Shown here in pieces: positions 33,501-35,154 of a stretch of DNA of 35,154 nucleotides. Both the position numbers and the translations under genes were made by a program. How positions within the stretch are numbered: the stretch's first letter is position 1; every line of letters starts with the position of its first letter. The notes beneath the pieces were generated by a model. It was not told where the DNA came from, ran no database searches, and saw only the letters and a list, made by a program, of their open reading frames with translations. This stretch comes from an uncultured Clostridia bacterium (GTDB lineage Bacteria; Bacillota; Clostridia; Oscillospirales; Ruminococcaceae): positions 1-35,154 of the forward strand of contig CANQJW010000007.1 in NCBI GenBank assembly GCA_947624345.1, in the 5' to 3' direction.

Positions 33501-34269
33501 TTTCATCACCTGAAGAAGCATTAGGAATGGAAATATGTAAATCCTTATATCTTTGGAGCTCGGGAACAGTATCAAAGAAACCGCTACCCTTCATCATAAA
33601 TGCATTTATTTCCTTAATAGTTGCATATCCATTACAACGAAGGCTGTCTTTCTCACTTTGGGCTGCAATAACTGTATCCATTACTCCGGGCATAATCAAG
33701 AAACCACGAATCATAACAGCAGCTTCAGGATAATTCTTTTTCACATAATGACGAACCAACATACCTGTTTCCATAGCTACACCAGAACCTGTTCCACCGG
33801 CTGCTGTAGAAGCAATAACAACTCTAATGGCCTGTTTTAAACCGCCGCCATCTTTAAGAAATAAATCATCAATGGCCTTATAAAGCTTATAAATCTTACC
33901 ATTCTTAATAATATCATTTAAAGCGAGGCGGGAAATAGCACGTACCTGACCGGCTCCTTCAGAAACAGTCTTGTCATCCAACATTTTGTTTTCAGGAAAC
34001 CAATTGTTCTTAGCGTCTTTATCGTTATCAAGATAGCTTCCTACAGTCCTTGTAGAAGAAGTTTGAATAGCAACGATTTCTGCACCTTTATTAACAGTCA
34101 GCAGATCATTAACATCGGTATCCATTACAACAAAACGAATGTTGCTAGTGTCATCATTGATTGCTCGGTCGGCAACACCTTTAATAATTTCAGATCCCCT
34201 ACCTCCAAGACCAATGAAAAGAGTCGGTGCGTTCACTTTGTTTGATTGAATTTTCTCCTTGATGTACAT
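30595..34269 (-). CDS. Large tubulin/FtsZ-superfamily protein (Tubulin_2 / FtsZ-like)
   Basis: 1224 residues. The N-terminal GTPase part shows APTLFIGLGGRGSEII at 14-29 (glycine-rich T1 loop), FVVMDTD at 46-52, and the tubulin signature TAAGGTGSG at 155-163 for GTP phosphate binding. These match the prokaryotic tubulin-like (Tubulin_2, FtsZl-type) families rather than FtsZ itself, which is about 350-400 residues. The remaining 800 or so residues are long, charged and mainly helical, with no TM segment. It probably assembles at or near the membrane with the neighbouring membrane proteins. GGAG/GAGG precede ATG 34269; the upstream membrane gene ends 18 bases before. Confidence 0.82.
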   Translation of the reverse strand: MYIKEKIQSNKVNAPTLFIGLGGRGSEIIKGVADRAINDDTSNIRFVVMDTDVNDLLTVNKGAEIVAIQTSSTRTVGSYLDNDKDAKNNWFPENKMLDDKTVSEGAGQVRAISRLALNDIIKNGKIYKLYKAIDDLFLKDGGGLKQAIRVVIASTAAGGTGSGVAMETGMLVRHYVKKNYPEAAVMIRGFLIMPGVMDTVIAAQSEKDSLRCNGYATIKEINAFMMKGSGFFDTVPELQRYKDLHISIPNASSGDEKLSNLPFDFCFLMDRTDSNAGNMTTLPQYIDYAAQSIYEQNIGPMQTKASSVEDNILKLCISPDKLGRCRFAGAGASVLKYPYEDIRNYIALNWARASIIGSSADDRLSDEERKALLESSWLQYDEKFKLEYKMWEENPSSSSKNEPTRSGVYMSSIESGRDQKNGNDFSLMLWDKYLEAKIKTLSDEETERTIARVAEKYIDALVAGVIDGQIENEYGLTENRTFEIAKRSAGDMQYESRFNAIYSIEDIASSPHFVEIVKSFAKEVFNSKASSTKDDLGEYMLERFLSVRGKIVHPNAARYLLYKLRETINSRETEADEFLASFEDKKIKIVESSDDDNKKGDKKFEVKLARGRENDLREMCEACDKLKKMDNVVDNPGERCNNYLKKYYRLVENYFKWVITKQVCDISRSTINNLIKAYEDFYATFDSKIPSIEKRKEDIVTKLTFNNGDCIRYVLGEKKCLDKLTASVGRPSDSGEEASKLFAKIFESLRNNAYIEARRSVNPFNYESKKDIFDDIIIEYYKDRVDESCDIINVKSILHAIKLEYEVKASLQLDNVNPEKKDEKASELYKESSVNKYINDLIETCRNLASPGIKKKDNEEEREVNIVSCNDSIEDGEGIRVAAFIPNAISTPTVSKYELRFYRAVYNIMPTQLAKMSSPIYDDETDEFSISGENEYEQLSAGDYFRIYQSYMDKIGPDSKTTAIITPHIDKRWNAISTMPELDMDYQKHLMRKIHKSLLYGFVYGRICLYKTSDQNPNEKIYKYLNAENDTIDLVVSNKTKCDVLYEVLDSLYFDRLAVATIHDHVNRLRRKNEEFGFRSHEDIEFFKKLKELKFRRFVNNPELNKVDDHVSLFTIVLMYCNSLPVQNRDMAEMKIMVEAIIEMIYSEMRICTANEDALLGNVADIIADQFNCLIDNYKKYEKIIRLGMFSDQVCGSIRRTICGYFTNKDLENYTDKLAAIEED

Positions 34270-34287
34270 AATACCTCACTCCTATTT

Positions 34288-35154
34288 TTAATCGTTATGA
34301 TTAACATAAATTCTGCCAGTTATTGTGTGACGATTTGTATTCCACTTCAATTCCGTATCATCGCTTACACGAACTTTGGGTTTTAATTGTGAAATGGTCT
34401 CGCCTTCGTCATTTACATATTTTCCGTTAACCTTTTTAAACCTTGAACCATCAATTTCATACCAGTTAACGCTACCTATCGGTCGAATATCTTTAATTTC
34501 AAAACAAGCTGTCGGTTTTCCACGACTTTTCAATGGCGTACAAGCTTTTGCTTCACATCGTATCTCACCTGGATACAAATCTGTTGATAGTCCAACTGAT
34601 GCTCCATTTACCTTCATCGGCTGACATGTGTTTTTTATTTTTAAATAAACAGAAGATGGCAATGTTGGATGATTCAGAATCATAATAATAATGATGATAA
34701 TCGCAAGAATTATTAAAATCCACAATAACCAACGCCAGAACTTACTGTACCACTGAATTTCAAAAGATACGTCATCCTCGGCCGTTACTTCCTCACCGTA
34801 TTCATCCATATATGTAGCTGAAATGTTGGTGCGATATTTACCGGTTTTGGGTTCAATATATTTGCCGTCATCATCATTGGCAATGTAAATATTAAATGCC
34901 GATTCGCCTTGAACGGGTTCGTATCGATAATTCAATTCTCCCGCTCCGGAAGACGTAACAGACAGTGTTGTTTTTTCCAGCTGTTCGTCGGTCAACGGTT
35001 GACCGTCCAGCGTCATTGTAACTCGAATCGGTTTCCAATTCTCATAATCTTTCAACTTAAACCATGATTGTGATTGCATGCACAAGTCCAGTAAAAACGG
35101 ACAATAGAAAAAACACCCCCTATATGGTAGAATAAAAGAAACTACCGTAAAGGG
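34288..35154 (-). CDS. C-terminal part of a single-pass membrane protein, 5' end missing or truncated
   Basis: The frame ends at 34288 and stays open to the window edge; a TTG at 35085 or ATG at 35079 could serve as start but neither has a ribosome binding site. The visible part has a beta-rich Ig-like segment (WKPIRVTMTLDGQPLTDEQL, then TGKYRTNISATYMDEYGEEVTAEDD), one TM helix (FWRWLLWILIILAIIIIIIM), and a second beta-rich domain of about 115 residues. Such a layout is seen at the C-end of surface proteins with adhesion or vWA domains, but no vWA is visible here. Codons beyond about 35086 look like insertion-sequence DNA rather than gene. It is directly upstream of the tubulin gene and likely in its operon. 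Confidence 0.6.
   Translation of the reverse strand, partial: PFTVVSFILPYRGCFFYCPFLLDLCMQSQSWFKLKDYENWKPIRVTMTLDGQPLTDEQLEKTTLSVTSSGAGELNYRYEPVQGESAFNIYIANDDDGKYIEPKTGKYRTNISATYMDEYGEEVTAEDDVSFEIQWYSKFWRWLLWILIILAIIIIIIMILNHPTLPSSVYLKIKNTCQPMKVNGASVGLSTDLYPGEIRCEAKACTPLKSRGKPTACFEIKDIRPIGSVNWYEIDGSRFKKVNGKYVNDEGETISQLKPKVRVSDDTELKWNTNRHTITGRIYVNHND
35086..35154 (+). mobile_element. Possible insertion sequence end running off the window
   Basis: The sequence contains GTCC-N9-GGAC (35087-35103), a CACCCCC tract, an extended -10 TGG-TAGAAT at 35125-35133 directed to the right, a GGTAG/CTACC inverted repeat (35126-35146) and an AAGGG at the edge that could be a ribosome binding site. This is the organisation of an IS3-like left end ahead of a transposase gene, and it interrupts the neighbouring membrane gene. 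The exact boundary and the IS family are not established. Confidence 0.4.

Overview
The window is low-GC DNA from a Gram-positive Clostridia-type bacterium, most like gut Oscillospiraceae/Ruminococcus. The grounds are near-consensus SigA promoters with 17-base spacers, GGAGG-type ribosome binding sites, a DinR/LexA-type SOS box, a GerW/YtfJ sporulation-family gene, and the synteny M50 protease-scpA-scpB-DUF2953-ytfJ-D-Ala-D-Ala carboxypeptidase-rluB. No taxonomic marker such as 16S rRNA is present, so the genus is inference. The left edge cuts a tRNA-His gene, and the right edge lies in sequence that looks like the end of an insertion sequence. The window is therefore probably a whole contig bounded by repeats.

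Layout, left to right. (1) 1-383: tRNA-His (partial), tRNA-Arg(UCU) and tRNA-Gly(UCC) on the minus strand behind a perfect-consensus promoter. (2) 484-2070: two minus-strand multi-pass membrane proteins, a TVP38/TMEM64 (VTT) family protein and a small unassigned one, with their own promoter. (3) 2223-7979: radC-uvrB-uvrA on the minus strand, with a GAAC-N4-GTTC SOS operator at the start site ahead of radC. (4) 8023-11487, plus strand: an RluA-family pseudouridine synthase, a PHP-domain phosphoesterase, malic enzyme and a TSCPD-domain protein, ending at a bidirectional terminator. (5) 11691-15010, minus strand: a three-gene biotin-dependent carboxyltransferase operon (OadA/PycB-like, biotin carrier, MmdA/12S-like) without a biotin carboxylase or Na+-pump subunit, hence transcarboxylase-like. 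(6) 15022-21146, minus strand: a small unassigned gene, rluB, a D-Ala-D-Ala carboxypeptidase, ytfJ, DUF2953, scpB, scpA and a site-2-type protease with a strong promoter.

(7) 21175-35154 is the accessory part and the most interesting. It is a minus-strand cluster built around a 1224-residue tubulin/FtsZ-superfamily protein. Downstream are a 680-residue two-TM protein, a 1493-residue membrane protein ending in a LIM-like zinc ribbon and an HExxH metallopeptidase domain resembling DA1, and a CASTOR/POLLUX-like ion channel with two RCK-type domains. Upstream is the C-terminal half of a single-pass membrane protein cut at the window edge. Two tiny decayed or coupled ORFs and two terminators close the cluster. 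The genes are tightly spaced, one pair overlapping by 8 bases, and probably act together at the membrane; the function is unknown.

A family of short intergenic repeats runs through regions 2-6: TTCTTGCCTCT-type motifs, GC-rich CCGGCG/CGCCGG hairpins, and hairpins with a GTGA/TCAC loop. Two of the hairpins supply the last codons and stop of uvrB and rluB, and another repeat overlaps the annotated start of the DUF2953 gene. None was noticed in the tubulin cluster, which fits that cluster being a later acquisition.
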